Below the pieces are notes generated by a model. The model had not been told where the DNA came from, did not search any database, and worked only from the letters and a program-made list of their open reading frames with translations. Shown here piece after piece: positions 52,683 through 59,894 of a stretch of DNA of 64,000 nucleotides; the first letter of the stretch is position 1, and every line of letters begins with the position of its first letter. Source of the stretch: Desulfitobacterium dehalogenans ATCC 51507 (GTDB taxonomy: Bacteria; Bacillota; Desulfitobacteriia; Desulfitobacteriales; Desulfitobacteriaceae); the NCBI RefSeq assembly GCF_000243155.2, contig NC_018017.1, positions 3,224,001 to 3,288,000 on the forward strand, given 5' to 3'. The position numbers and the translations under genes were made by a program.

Positions 52683-52862
52683 TTATTCACCCATGGAAAT
52701 AACTTCTTTGGCTTTATAAAAACCGCAGCTTGGGCAAACATGATGAGGCATTTTAGGTTTATGGCATTGGGGGCATTCGATGTGGTTTGGTGCAGTTAAC
52801 TTCCACATAGCCCGGCGTTTACGTACTCTGGATTTGGATTGGCGATGTTGAGCAACACCCAT
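52683..52862 (-). CDS. rpmF: 50S ribosomal protein L32
   Basis: Ribosomal protein of 59 residues. The sequence opens MGVAQHRQSKSRVRKRRAMW and has a zinc ribbon, CPQCHKPKMPHHVCPSCGFY, with all four cysteines (the zinc-binding form). The ribosome site is AAAGGGGGTGTAATCA before ATG. It follows the DUF177 gene by 30 bases, the universal yceD-rpmF pair, and is followed by a strong terminator. Confidence 0.97.
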   Translation of the reverse strand: MGVAQHRQSKSRVRKRRAMWKLTAPNHIECPQCHKPKMPHHVCPSCGFYKAKEVISMGE

Positions 52863-52892
52863 TGATTACACCCCCTTTAAACTTTCGAATAA

Positions 52893-53402
52893 TCAATCTT
52901 CACGAGACCAGTTGGCCAGTGCAGCAAAACGCGGATCAATGTTATCCTGGATACACTCGCAAGATTTTACATTAAGATTCGCACCGCAAACAGGACACAA
53001 CCCTTTACACTCGGAAGAACAGATAAACCTCATTGGCAAGGCCAACACGATTTGCTCAAGAATATGCTCTGTGAGTTCGATCTCATCCTTATGGAAAATC
53101 AGCGCCGTCTCCAATTGCTCTTCCGTAGCTTGGGGAGCGAAGACCCATTCATCCTCATAATCCTGATGGATCTGATAGTGAAAAGGTTCGAGACAGCAGC
53201 CACACTGAGCCTTAATCTCAGTCTCAATCGACCCATTAACAACCAAAGATTTCCCCGTGTTGTTCACCTGAAGTTGAACGTGTACAGGAGCGACAAAATC
53301 CACCCCCTCAAGTTCAGATTCAAAGGCCGAAAAATCTTCCTTTAAATCAAAATGAGCAGTTCCATTTTCATCACGGCGAATTTGAGCGACATTAATATTC
53401 AC
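52893..53402 (-). CDS. yceD: DUF177 protein YceD, 23S rRNA accumulation factor
   Basis: Protein of 169 residues in the DUF177 family, linked to large-subunit rRNA processing in bacteria and plants. It has a cysteine pair in the middle (AQCGCCLEPFHYQ) and a C-terminal set CSSECKGLCPVCGANLNVKS with a further C-E-C, all likely zinc ligands. The start is GTG at 53402, 8 bases after GGAG; the frame could extend seven codons but lacks a site. It lies directly before rpmF and after ackA. Confidence 0.9.
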   Translation of the reverse strand: MNINVAQIRRDENGTAHFDLKEDFSAFESELEGVDFVAPVHVQLQVNNTGKSLVVNGSIETEIKAQCGCCLEPFHYQIHQDYEDEWVFAPQATEEQLETALIFHKDEIELTEHILEQIVLALPMRFICSSECKGLCPVCGANLNVKSCECIQDNIDPRFAALANWSRED

Positions 53403-53467
53403 AATGACCACTCCAATACACAACCATTATTATAATTTGCAGGATTTTCTTTGTCAAGGAAAACTCC

Positions 53468-54667
53468 TTACCCCTTCTTAACAATATCCAAAGTGTCCAA
53501 AGCAATCATCAGCTCTTCATTCGTAGGAATGACGAGTACACGACAGGTTGCCTCAGGTGTGGAAATATCAGTTTCTTGCCCACGGACTTTATTCTTTTCC
53601 AGATCCAGTTTGGCACCGAGGTATTGAAGGCCATCCACGACTGCTTCCCGCATCTCCGCGGAATTTTCACCTAAACCGGCAGTAAAGATAATGGCGTCTA
53701 CCCCACCTAAGACGGCCGCATAGGAGCCGATATATTTTTTCACATCATGAGCAAAGACATCAAGCGCTAAGGCGGCACGGTAGTTTCCTTGATCACGAGC
53801 TTGTTCAATATCTCTAAAATCACTGCTCACTCCGGAAAGACCAAGCACTCCGCATTTCTTATTCAGGAAATCGTTGACTTCATCTGATGACAAGTTTTCT
53901 TTTTGTTGGATGAAGGAAACAATGGCCGGATCTAAGTCCCCGGAGCGAGTCCCCATCATTAAGCCTTCCAAAGGGGTAAAACCCATAGAAGTTTCAATGG
54001 ATTTACCATCTTTAATAGCGGTAATAGAAGATCCGTTACCTAAGTGACAGCTAATCAGATTCAAACCTTCAACTGGACGATTGAGGAGTTTTGCTGCCCG
54101 TTGACTTACATATTTATGTGAAGTCCCATGAAAACCATATTTACGGATTTTGTACTTTTCATAAAGTTCATAGGGCAATCCGTAGAGGTAGGCATGAGGG
54201 GGCATGGTTTGGTGAAAGGCAGTATCAAAGACTGCCACTTGAGGCACTCCCGGCATTAATTTTTGACAGGCCTCAATTCCTGCAATATTGGGGGGATTGT
54301 GAAGAGGTGCCAATTCGATGCACTCTTCGAGAGCTTGCATGACTTCATCCGTAATCAATACGGAACTGGCAAATTTTTCACCGCCATGAACCACACGGTG
54401 ACCCACGGAACCGATTTCCTCAAGACTTTTCACTACCCCATATTCAGGATTCACTAAGGCATCCAGAACCATTTGAATAGCTACCGTATGATTAGGAATT
54501 TCCGCAGTGATGATTTCTTTTTCCCCATCAGCCGGACGGTGTGTCAGCACTGCACCCGGAAGTCCGATCCGCTCCACTAAACCTTTTGCGATCGGTGTTT
54601 GAGTATCCATGTCCAATAATTGATATTTCAGCGAGGAACTCCCACAGTTAATAACAAGAATCTTCAC
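53468..54667 (-). CDS. ackA: Acetate kinase
   Basis: Interconverts acetyl phosphate and acetate with ADP/ATP, 399 residues. The first motif [17 protein letters not shown], then [44 protein letters not shown] and [14 protein letters not shown] are all present. The start is GTG at 54667 behind GGGGGTAATCAATA. The phosphotransacetylase gene is not adjacent; instead yceD and rpmF follow, an order seen in other Clostridia. Confidence 0.97.
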   Translation of the reverse strand: MKILVINCGSSSLKYQLLDMDTQTPIAKGLVERIGLPGAVLTHRPADGEKEIITAEIPNHTVAIQMVLDALVNPEYGVVKSLEEIGSVGHRVVHGGEKFASSVLITDEVMQALEECIELAPLHNPPNIAGIEACQKLMPGVPQVAVFDTAFHQTMPPHAYLYGLPYELYEKYKIRKYGFHGTSHKYVSQRAAKLLNRPVEGLNLISCHLGNGSSITAIKDGKSIETSMGFTPLEGLMMGTRSGDLDPAIVSFIQQKENLSSDEVNDFLNKKCGVLGLSGVSSDFRDIEQARDQGNYRAALALDVFAHDVKKYIGSYAAVLGGVDAIIFTAGLGENSAEMREAVVDGLQYLGAKLDLEKNKVRGQETDISTPEATCRVLVIPTNEELMIALDTLDIVKKG

Positions 54668-54989
54668 TATTGATTACCCCCTATTTTTCTTTTCCACCCA
54701 TTTTTTCTTTTGTCTCTTTTCTTTGTCTTTTTTCGCCCTAACTCACATCGTCTGAAAAGAGCTTTTACTCTAGGCAAAGTTCTTCTTTTTCATTTTACCC
54801 AGAAAGAGACTTTTTCTTTTGTTTTTTTAAAAAATAATACAAATTCGTGTGAATCTCTCTTTATATCATCACACGATAAAGGAAACTTGCATCTGGTGGA
54901 GTTTCAATTCCATCTGATGCCTAGTTGACTTATCCACGTAGTGGAAAACACCCTAATAAGTTTAACATAATTCGCTTGCATTTCAATAG
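54668..54989. other. Intergenic stretch between ackA and the patatin gene, no gene seen
   Basis: About 320 AT-rich bases that must hold the ackA promoter. No convincing dyad, terminator or small gene was seen by eye. Confidence 0.35.
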
Positions 54990-55748
54990 TCAGTGGAAAT
55001 TTCGAACAATTTCAAAAAGTTTCGACTTTGCTGCAGTTCTTCCCAAGGCAATGGCCTCTGCGGCCAAATCAAATTGCAAAACGCCTATATGGCCGACTTC
55101 GGGCTGTATCAGTACATCAGCCTTTTCTTTTTGAGTGCTGAAAGCCTCTTCCTCTAAGATTTCAAGAGCTTGCAGCATGACATCCATTGCCGTATTAAGC
55201 TTCGTGGAAAGCCCCTTCTTTACATCCACTGCCAATACTTTCTCTGCTCCCATGTCCTTAACCACTTGAATGGGCAAACGGTTTTTTACAGCCCCATCCA
55301 CAAAGAGCCGACCTTGATAGGGATAAGGTTTGAAGACACCAGGAATGGAGATGCTGGCCCGCACAGCATGAGCTATACTGCCTTCCCTAAAAACAATCCC
55401 TTCCCCTGTTTCAATATCCGTAGCGACAATAGCCAAGGGAGTCTTCAGCTCTTCAAAGGTTAGGTTCTTGGTTAAAAGGCGCATAGCCTCAAGGATTTTT
55501 TCTCCTTTAATGAGGCCATCCCGAGATACGGAAAGATCCAAAAGCATCTTACTAAAACCCTGGTAAGTAATGAGCTGCTCCAACCGGTAGAGATCCGTCC
55601 CCGCTGCCCAAAGGGCGCCAAATACAGCACCGATGCTGCACCCCACGATATAATCTACCTTGACGGATTCTTCTTCCAGCACCTGCAAAAAACCCAGGTG
55701 CGCCAACCCCCGTGCTCCTCCTGCTCCCAGAACTAAGCCTTTGGCCAT
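54990..55748 (-). CDS. Patatin-like phospholipase
   Basis: Lipid acyl hydrolase with a Ser-Asp dyad, 252 residues. The oxyanion loop LGAGGARGLAHLGFLQVL, the nucleophile GCSIGAVFGALWA (GxSxG) and the DGA motif in LFVDGAVKNRLPIQ are intact, so it should be active; it resembles the YlbK/RssA group. The start ATG at 55748 follows GGGGGGTGGCT; an upstream extension of 17 codons reads through that site. It is divergent from ylbJ, as is often seen with YlbK. Confidence 0.88.
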   Translation of the reverse strand: MAKGLVLGAGGARGLAHLGFLQVLEEESVKVDYIVGCSIGAVFGALWAAGTDLYRLEQLITYQGFSKMLLDLSVSRDGLIKGEKILEAMRLLTKNLTFEELKTPLAIVATDIETGEGIVFREGSIAHAVRASISIPGVFKPYPYQGRLFVDGAVKNRLPIQVVKDMGAEKVLAVDVKKGLSTKLNTAMDVMLQALEILEEEAFSTQKEKADVLIQPEVGHIGVLQFDLAAEAIALGRTAAKSKLFEIVRNFH

Positions 55749-55828
55749 AGCCACCCCCCCTGTGATCAAAACTTCTTCTAATAGACCTCCTTTCTCCATA
55801 TATATTTATGTGGAAGGGCGGGTGAGAT

Positions 55829-56983
55829 ATGGCTTCTATCTTTCGGGTTATTCCCTTTTTTCTTTTAGCCCTAGGAATGTTCTATTACCCACAAGAAGTG
55901 GTTCGTTCGGCAGCGGATGGTCTTTCCTTATGGTGGCATTACGTACTTCCTGCACTGCTGCCCTTCTTTATTCTTTCTGAACTCCTTCTTGCTTCCGGCT
56001 TTGTTCACTTCATGGGAGTATTGATGGAGCCTTTAATGCGTCCGGTATTCCGTTTACCCGGTCAGGCTTCCTTTGTGGTAGCTATGAGCCTCACCTCTGG
56101 TATCCCCATCGGGGCGATCCTTACGACAAGACTGTGCAAGGAAAATGCTCTCACCCAAATAGAAGGGGAGCGGCTCTTAACCTTTACCTGCAACCCCAGC
56201 CCAGGATTCATGTTTGGAGCTGTGGCTTCAAGTATGCTGTTAAAGCCGGAATTGGGAATCGTCTTGGTAGGATCCGTTTACTTAGGCAACCTCTTGGTAG
56301 GCATTCTCTTTCGCTTTTACGGAGCTCAGAAAGCATCCCCCTCGCCTGCTTCTGCCTCCCTCAGCCGAGCCTTTATAGAGTTAAGAAAAGCTCAAGGTCA
56401 GGATTTACGGCCTTTTGGTCAAATGTTCGGGGATGCAGTACGTCAAAGTGTCAATACCATCCTTGTGGTGGGAGGTTTTATTGTTTTTTTCTCTGTACTG
56501 GTGAATATGCTTGAAACCTATCACATAACTCATAGCATCGGCATCTTCATCCATTGGCTATCCGGCGGCTTGATTACCAGCCAGGAAGTCTCAGCTTTGA
56601 TGAACGGAGTGTTGGAGGCAACCTTAGGCTGTCGTTCAGTTATAGACTCCTTTTCCAGCCTTAATCTCAAGGTTGGACTTCTTGCTGCCGTTTTGGGATG
56701 GGGAGGGTTATCCACCTTTGCCCAGGTCGCCAGCTTTACCGGTACTGCGGGTTTACGGCTGCTGCCCTTTGTCATAGGAAGGATCCTTCACTCCATCCTC
56801 GCTTTGGTTTTAAGCCAGTTGTTCTTAAATCTTATGAAGATCCCTGTCTTTGATCTACACCTCGCTCCCGGTCCCTCTGGGTTCATGGAGACCTGGCAAA
56901 TGAGCTCTTGGGTTTTCTGTGGAATTATGCTCTTCTTCTTGCTGCTCAGCCTGGGAATCCGAGTCTTTTATTCACTGAAATAA
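55829..56983 (+). CDS. ylbJ: Sporulation integral membrane protein YlbJ
   Basis: Membrane protein of 384 residues with about eight helices and two nucleoside-recognition (Gate) repeats, required for spore cortex formation in Bacillus. Recognisable parts are AADGLSLWWHYVLPALLPFF, SLTSGIPIGAILTTRLC and TFTCNPSPGFMFGAV. The start ATG follows AAGGGCGGGTGAGAT. It is one of the few plus-strand core genes. A weak hairpin follows the stop. Confidence 0.88.
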   Translation: MASIFRVIPFFLLALGMFYYPQEVVRSAADGLSLWWHYVLPALLPFFILSELLLASGFVHFMGVLMEPLMRPVFRLPGQASFVVAMSLTSGIPIGAILTTRLCKENALTQIEGERLLTFTCNPSPGFMFGAVASSMLLKPELGIVLVGSVYLGNLLVGILFRFYGAQKASPSPASASLSRAFIELRKAQGQDLRPFGQMFGDAVRQSVNTILVVGGFIVFFSVLVNMLETYHITHSIGIFIHWLSGGLITSQEVSALMNGVLEATLGCRSVIDSFSSLNLKVGLLAAVLGWGGLSTFAQVASFTGTAGLRLLPFVIGRILHSILALVLSQLFLNLMKIPVFDLHLAPGPSGFMETWQMSSWVFCGIMLFFLLLSLGIRVFYSLK

Positions 56984-57036
56984 CTTCTGATTTCCATGAT
57001 ATCACATTTGTAATAAAATGCACATACTCTAGCCTG

Positions 57037-57066
57037 AAAAAGGGTACCCTTGGGTATCCCTTATTC
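57037..57066 (+). terminator. Weak hairpin after ylbJ
   Basis: AAGGGTAC and GTATCCCTT pair with one bulge, followed by ATTCTCTT. The run of T is poor, so this is a marginal terminator call. Confidence 0.3.
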
Positions 57067-57119
57067 TCTTGCCTCTGCGGCTTTGTCCTCTGTGAGGATA
57101 TACGAAACTAGGCTTCAGA

Positions 57120-57150
57120 AACAAGTGCGATAGTTCCACCGGAACTATCG
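57120..57150 (+). repeat. Hairpin cassette, long-stem variant
   Basis: AACAAGTG followed by the perfect 10-bp stem CGATAGTTCC/GGAACTATCG with a three-base loop. Shares the AACAAGTGCGA lead with the cassettes at 48699 and 52601 but has a different stem. It sits just beyond the stop of the coiled-coil gene at 57155. Confidence 0.6.
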
Positions 57151-57154
57151 GGAG

Positions 57155-57688
57155 TCAAGACTCCACCTGAGCTGAATTTCCTTTATCGTTCGGCTTTTCC
57201 CTTTGATCACGTTTGGCCAGATTCCGCAGTTCCTCCCGATTGCGGCGGACTGCCTGCAGCGTCTCAGCCACATTTTGTTCCACTTGGAGGAGCATTTCAT
57301 CGGTGTACTGAATGGCACCTAATTTAACTTCTTTAGCATAAACCTGGGCTTGACGGGCAATATCTTCAGCGTAAACTTGAGCTTGCTTCACAACCTCGCT
57401 CTCTTCAGCCATTTTCTCTATGTAAGTTTTTCCACGTTCCAGCAGTCGCTCTGCTTCCGATTGAGCCTCATCTATGATCTTTTGTCTTTCCGACAATACC
57501 CATTTGGCGTTCTGAAGCTCCTCAGGAAGAGCGGCTCTTACCCGATCAATCAAATCAAAAACCACATTATCATCTACCAATACTTTTCCGGTCATCGGGA
57601 TCTTCGTTCCCCGATCCACGATTTCTTCTAATTCATCAAGTAATGCTAATACATCATTTTCCAAGGCTATCCTCTCCAATCTGTTCAT
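57155..57688 (-). CDS. Coiled-coil protein of unknown function next to rsmD
   Basis: Soluble, highly charged protein of 177 residues. After a short N-terminal region (DVLALLDELEEIVDRGTKIP, then TGKVLVDDNVVFDLIDRVRA) it becomes one long helix with repeated AQVYAEDIARQAQVYAKEVK, resembling ATP synthase b-subunit or DivIVA-type coiled coils; such proteins are often mis-annotated as ATPases. The ATG overlaps the rsmD stop (ATGA), so expression is coupled. No catalytic motif is visible. Function not known. Confidence 0.7.
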   Translation of the reverse strand: MNRLERIALENDVLALLDELEEIVDRGTKIPMTGKVLVDDNVVFDLIDRVRAALPEELQNAKWVLSERQKIIDEAQSEAERLLERGKTYIEKMAEESEVVKQAQVYAEDIARQAQVYAKEVKLGAIQYTDEMLLQVEQNVAETLQAVRRNREELRNLAKRDQREKPNDKGNSAQVES

Positions 57689-58227
57689 TCCATTCTTTGC
57701 AGATACCAGATCTTTGTATCTCCGTATTCCCCTGTTTTTTTAATTTCAAAGGGTTCGTAACTCTCCAGATTTTCATCCTTTGCCGTTTCGACGATGATCA
57801 CACCCGAGTAGGTAAGCCGGCAAGGCTCCGCCAAAAGCTTTATGGCTTTCTCCGCCAGGCCTCGATGGTATGGCGGGTCAATAAAAATCAAATCAAAGAC
57901 CTCTTCTCCATGCTGCTCAAGATAAGTAAAGGCATCCATAGTTACGAGCCTGGCATTTTCTACCCCCATATGTTCAATATTCTCACGAATAATGTGTTGC
58001 GCCGTGTGGCTTTTTTCAATCAGTACCGCTTCTTTTGCCCCCCGCGACAAGGCTTCCAGAGCTAAATTTCCCGTGCCTGAGAACAAATCCAAGACTCGGG
58101 CACCTGCGATTTTTTCCCGCAGCACATTGAAAATAGCTCCCTTAATCTTGTCGGCTGTTGGCCGGGTGTTCATTCCGGGAACAGTTTTCAGACGCTGCCC
58201 ACGGTAATATCCGGCAATAATCCGCAT
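57685..58227 (-). CDS. rsmD: 16S rRNA (guanine966-N2)-methyltransferase
   Basis: Rossmann-fold methyltransferase that modifies G966 of 16S rRNA, 180 residues. The start MRIIAGYYRGQRLKTVPG and TRPTADKIKGAIFNVL are characteristic, SAM-binding motif I is VLDLFSGTGNLALEALSRGA and the catalytic motif is FIDPPYHRG. The coiled-coil gene overlaps its stop. The usual downstream partner coaD is absent here. Confidence 0.94.
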   Translation of the reverse strand: MRIIAGYYRGQRLKTVPGMNTRPTADKIKGAIFNVLREKIAGARVLDLFSGTGNLALEALSRGAKEAVLIEKSHTAQHIIRENIEHMGVENARLVTMDAFTYLEQHGEEVFDLIFIDPPYHRGLAEKAIKLLAEPCRLTYSGVIIVETAKDENLESYEPFEIKKTGEYGDTKIWYLQRME

Positions 58228-58427
58228 ATAGTCTTCACTCCGTTCGAGTGGGGTTGTACAGAAAGTATCAATTTTATTTCAGCATAAGTATAACACAATC
58301 TTCTAAATTCTTCCCTAAAAATCTTGAATAAAAGCATTTTTGCTGTAAATACTAAAATTGGTCGTCGAGATTTTTAATTCGGGACCTTTCCCCCATCCAG
58401 TTCTTCCTTTCGTTTTCTCCTCATTGG

Positions 58428-58458
58428 TCACTGGTCGCGAGGGCCAGTGATTTTTTTT
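58428..58458 (+). terminator. Orphan terminator in the rsmD-gpr intergenic region
   Basis: Stem TCACTGG/CCAGTGA (58428-58434 and 58444-58450) followed by eight T on the plus strand. No plus-strand gene ends here. Could close a short leader or small RNA starting after 58320. Confidence 0.7.
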
Positions 58459-58466
58459 ACACTATC

Positions 58467-58497
58467 AGAAAGTATAAACTTGCGTTATATACTTTCT
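58467..58497 (+). promoter_or_regulatory. 10-bp inverted repeat upstream of gpr
   Basis: Perfect arms AGAAAGTATA and TATACTTTCT (58467-58476 and 58488-58497) about 105 bases before the gpr start, within the likely promoter region. May be an operator or overlap a sporulation-sigma promoter; not assigned. Confidence 0.4.
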
Positions 58498-58540
58498 AAG
58501 CATAAGGGCAACCAACGACTTCGCTTCACTGGAGGTATGG

Positions 58541-58574
58541 GTTAAAGGCTCGGCGAAGCCGGGTTTTCTTTAAC
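58541..58574 (+). other. Leader hairpin of gpr
   Basis: Outer arms GTTAAAG/CTTTAAC enclose an inner GGCTCGGCGAAGCC hairpin, ending 15 bases before the AAGGAGG of gpr. Contains the 21-base block (58552-58572) identical to one downstream of rpmF. Confidence 0.5.
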
Positions 58575-58603
58575 GGATATTGAAATTTAAGGAGGATACT
58601 ATT

Positions 58604-59590
58604 TTGGAAAAAGCAGATCTACTTCGCGCCTTTAATGTTAATATCGATCTGGCCGTTGAAGCCCATGAATTATTGAGGGGAGATGCGGAAACCGAGATAC
58701 CGGGTGTGAGCATGGAGAAAGAAGAACTTGAACATGCCACTGTGACAACGATTAAAATTTTGAATGAGCAAGGGATTCAGGAAATGGGACGCCCCAAAGG
58801 AACCTATATCACCATCGACGTCCCGGAGGTTCATGACAACAATTACTTAATCCACCAGGATATTACCAAGACCCTCTCCGATAAACTTTCTGAGTTAATG
58901 AACTTACCCGAAGAAGCCAGCATTCTCTTAGTCGGCTTGGGCAATTGGAATGCCACTCCCGATGCTTTAGGTCCTCAAGTTATTGATAAAAGTCTTGTAA
59001 CTCGTCATTTATTTAATTATACACCGGAAGAACTGCGGGGCAAACTGCGGAAAGTCAGCGCTATAGCTCCCGGAGTTCTGGGTATCACCGGCATCGAAAC
59101 AGCCGAAATCATTCGCGGCATCGTGGAACATGTTAAGCCCGATCTGGTGATCGCCATCGATGCTTTAGCCGCAGGCTCCCTGGAACGTATCGGGACGAGC
59201 ATCCAAATCTCCGATACGGGAATTTCGCCGGGTGCCGGTGTAGGGAATCGCCGCACAGGAATCAATGAAGAGACCTTAGGTTGCCGAGTCATCGCCATCG
59301 GTCTTCCTACTGTCATGAATGCTGCGATCATCGCCAACAATTGTCTGGAATCCCTTCTGGATGAGTTAAAGACCAGTCCATCTCTTTACCGGCTTTACAA
59401 AGAATTCAGCCCCAAATCCTTTGAGCAGATTCTGGAAAAAGCTCTGTATCCCTATCACAACAATCTCATGGTCACTCCCAAAGAAATCGATTCCCTGATT
59501 GAGACCACCGCCCGGATTATCGCCGGAGCTTTAGGCATGAGCCTCCATCCCGGTATCAGCGTCGAGGAATATCAGATGTATATGCAATAA
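58604..59590 (+). CDS. gpr: Spore protease GPR
   Basis: Germination protease that degrades small acid-soluble spore proteins during outgrowth, 328 residues. It carries FNVNIDLAVEAHELL near the N-terminus (region of zymogen processing), LLVGLGNWNATPDALGPQV, and DALAAGSLERIGTSIQISDT followed by GISPGAGVGNRR. The start is TTG at 58604, 8 bases after AAGGAGG. It is transcribed convergently with a tiny SASP-like gene, one of its likely substrates, and with recG. Confidence 0.95.
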   Translation: MEKADLLRAFNVNIDLAVEAHELLRGDAETEIPGVSMEKEELEHATVTTIKILNEQGIQEMGRPKGTYITIDVPEVHDNNYLIHQDITKTLSDKLSELMNLPEEASILLVGLGNWNATPDALGPQVIDKSLVTRHLFNYTPEELRGKLRKVSAIAPGVLGITGIETAEIIRGIVEHVKPDLVIAIDALAAGSLERIGTSIQISDTGISPGAGVGNRRTGINEETLGCRVIAIGLPTVMNAAIIANNCLESLLDELKTSPSLYRLYKEFSPKSFEQILEKALYPYHNNLMVTPKEIDSLIETTARIIAGALGMSLHPGISVEEYQMYMQ

Positions 59591-59595
59591 CAAGA

Positions 59596-59621
59596 AGAGA
59601 GCGATAACTTCGCTCTCTTTT
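59596..59621 (+). terminator. Terminator between gpr and the SASP-like gene
   Basis: Stem AGAGAGCG/CGCTCTCT (59596-59603 and 59611-59618) followed by TTT. Symmetric enough to serve both converging genes. Confidence 0.7.
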
Positions 59622-59636
59622 GCTGAATCCATACTA

Positions 59637-59759
59637 TTAGGTATTAGGGAACTTCTTATGCTTACGATTTGCGATGCCGATTTCCTGAGCCACTTCATAC
59701 TTGAATTGCTCTAAAGCAGCACTGAGTACAGGTTGATTTGTTTGTTTGGTATCTGCCAT
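59637..59759 (-). CDS. Minimal alpha/beta-type small acid-soluble spore protein-like peptide
   Basis: A 40-residue gene with an excellent ribosome site (GAGGAGGGCTTACGT before ATG). The product, beginning MADTKQTNQPVLSAALEQFK, contains FKYEVAQEIGI, the conserved first helix and GPR cleavage region of alpha/beta SASPs, but stops at NRKHKKFPNT before the second conserved half (the GGxMV-type segment). It is encoded beside gpr. It may be a short SASP-like DNA-binding peptide or a truncated gene. Confidence 0.65.
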   Translation of the reverse strand: MADTKQTNQPVLSAALEQFKYEVAQEIGIANRKHKKFPNT

Positions 59760-59894
59760 ACGTAAGCCCTCCTCTTATTTTCTTTAATTTTAGGGCAGAC
59801 CTACATCGCCGCCCTAATCAATTTACTTCACTTTACTTTTATTATCTTCTAAGAAGGTCATAATATTCCCGACAATAGCTGGTGAAGCTGGAAT

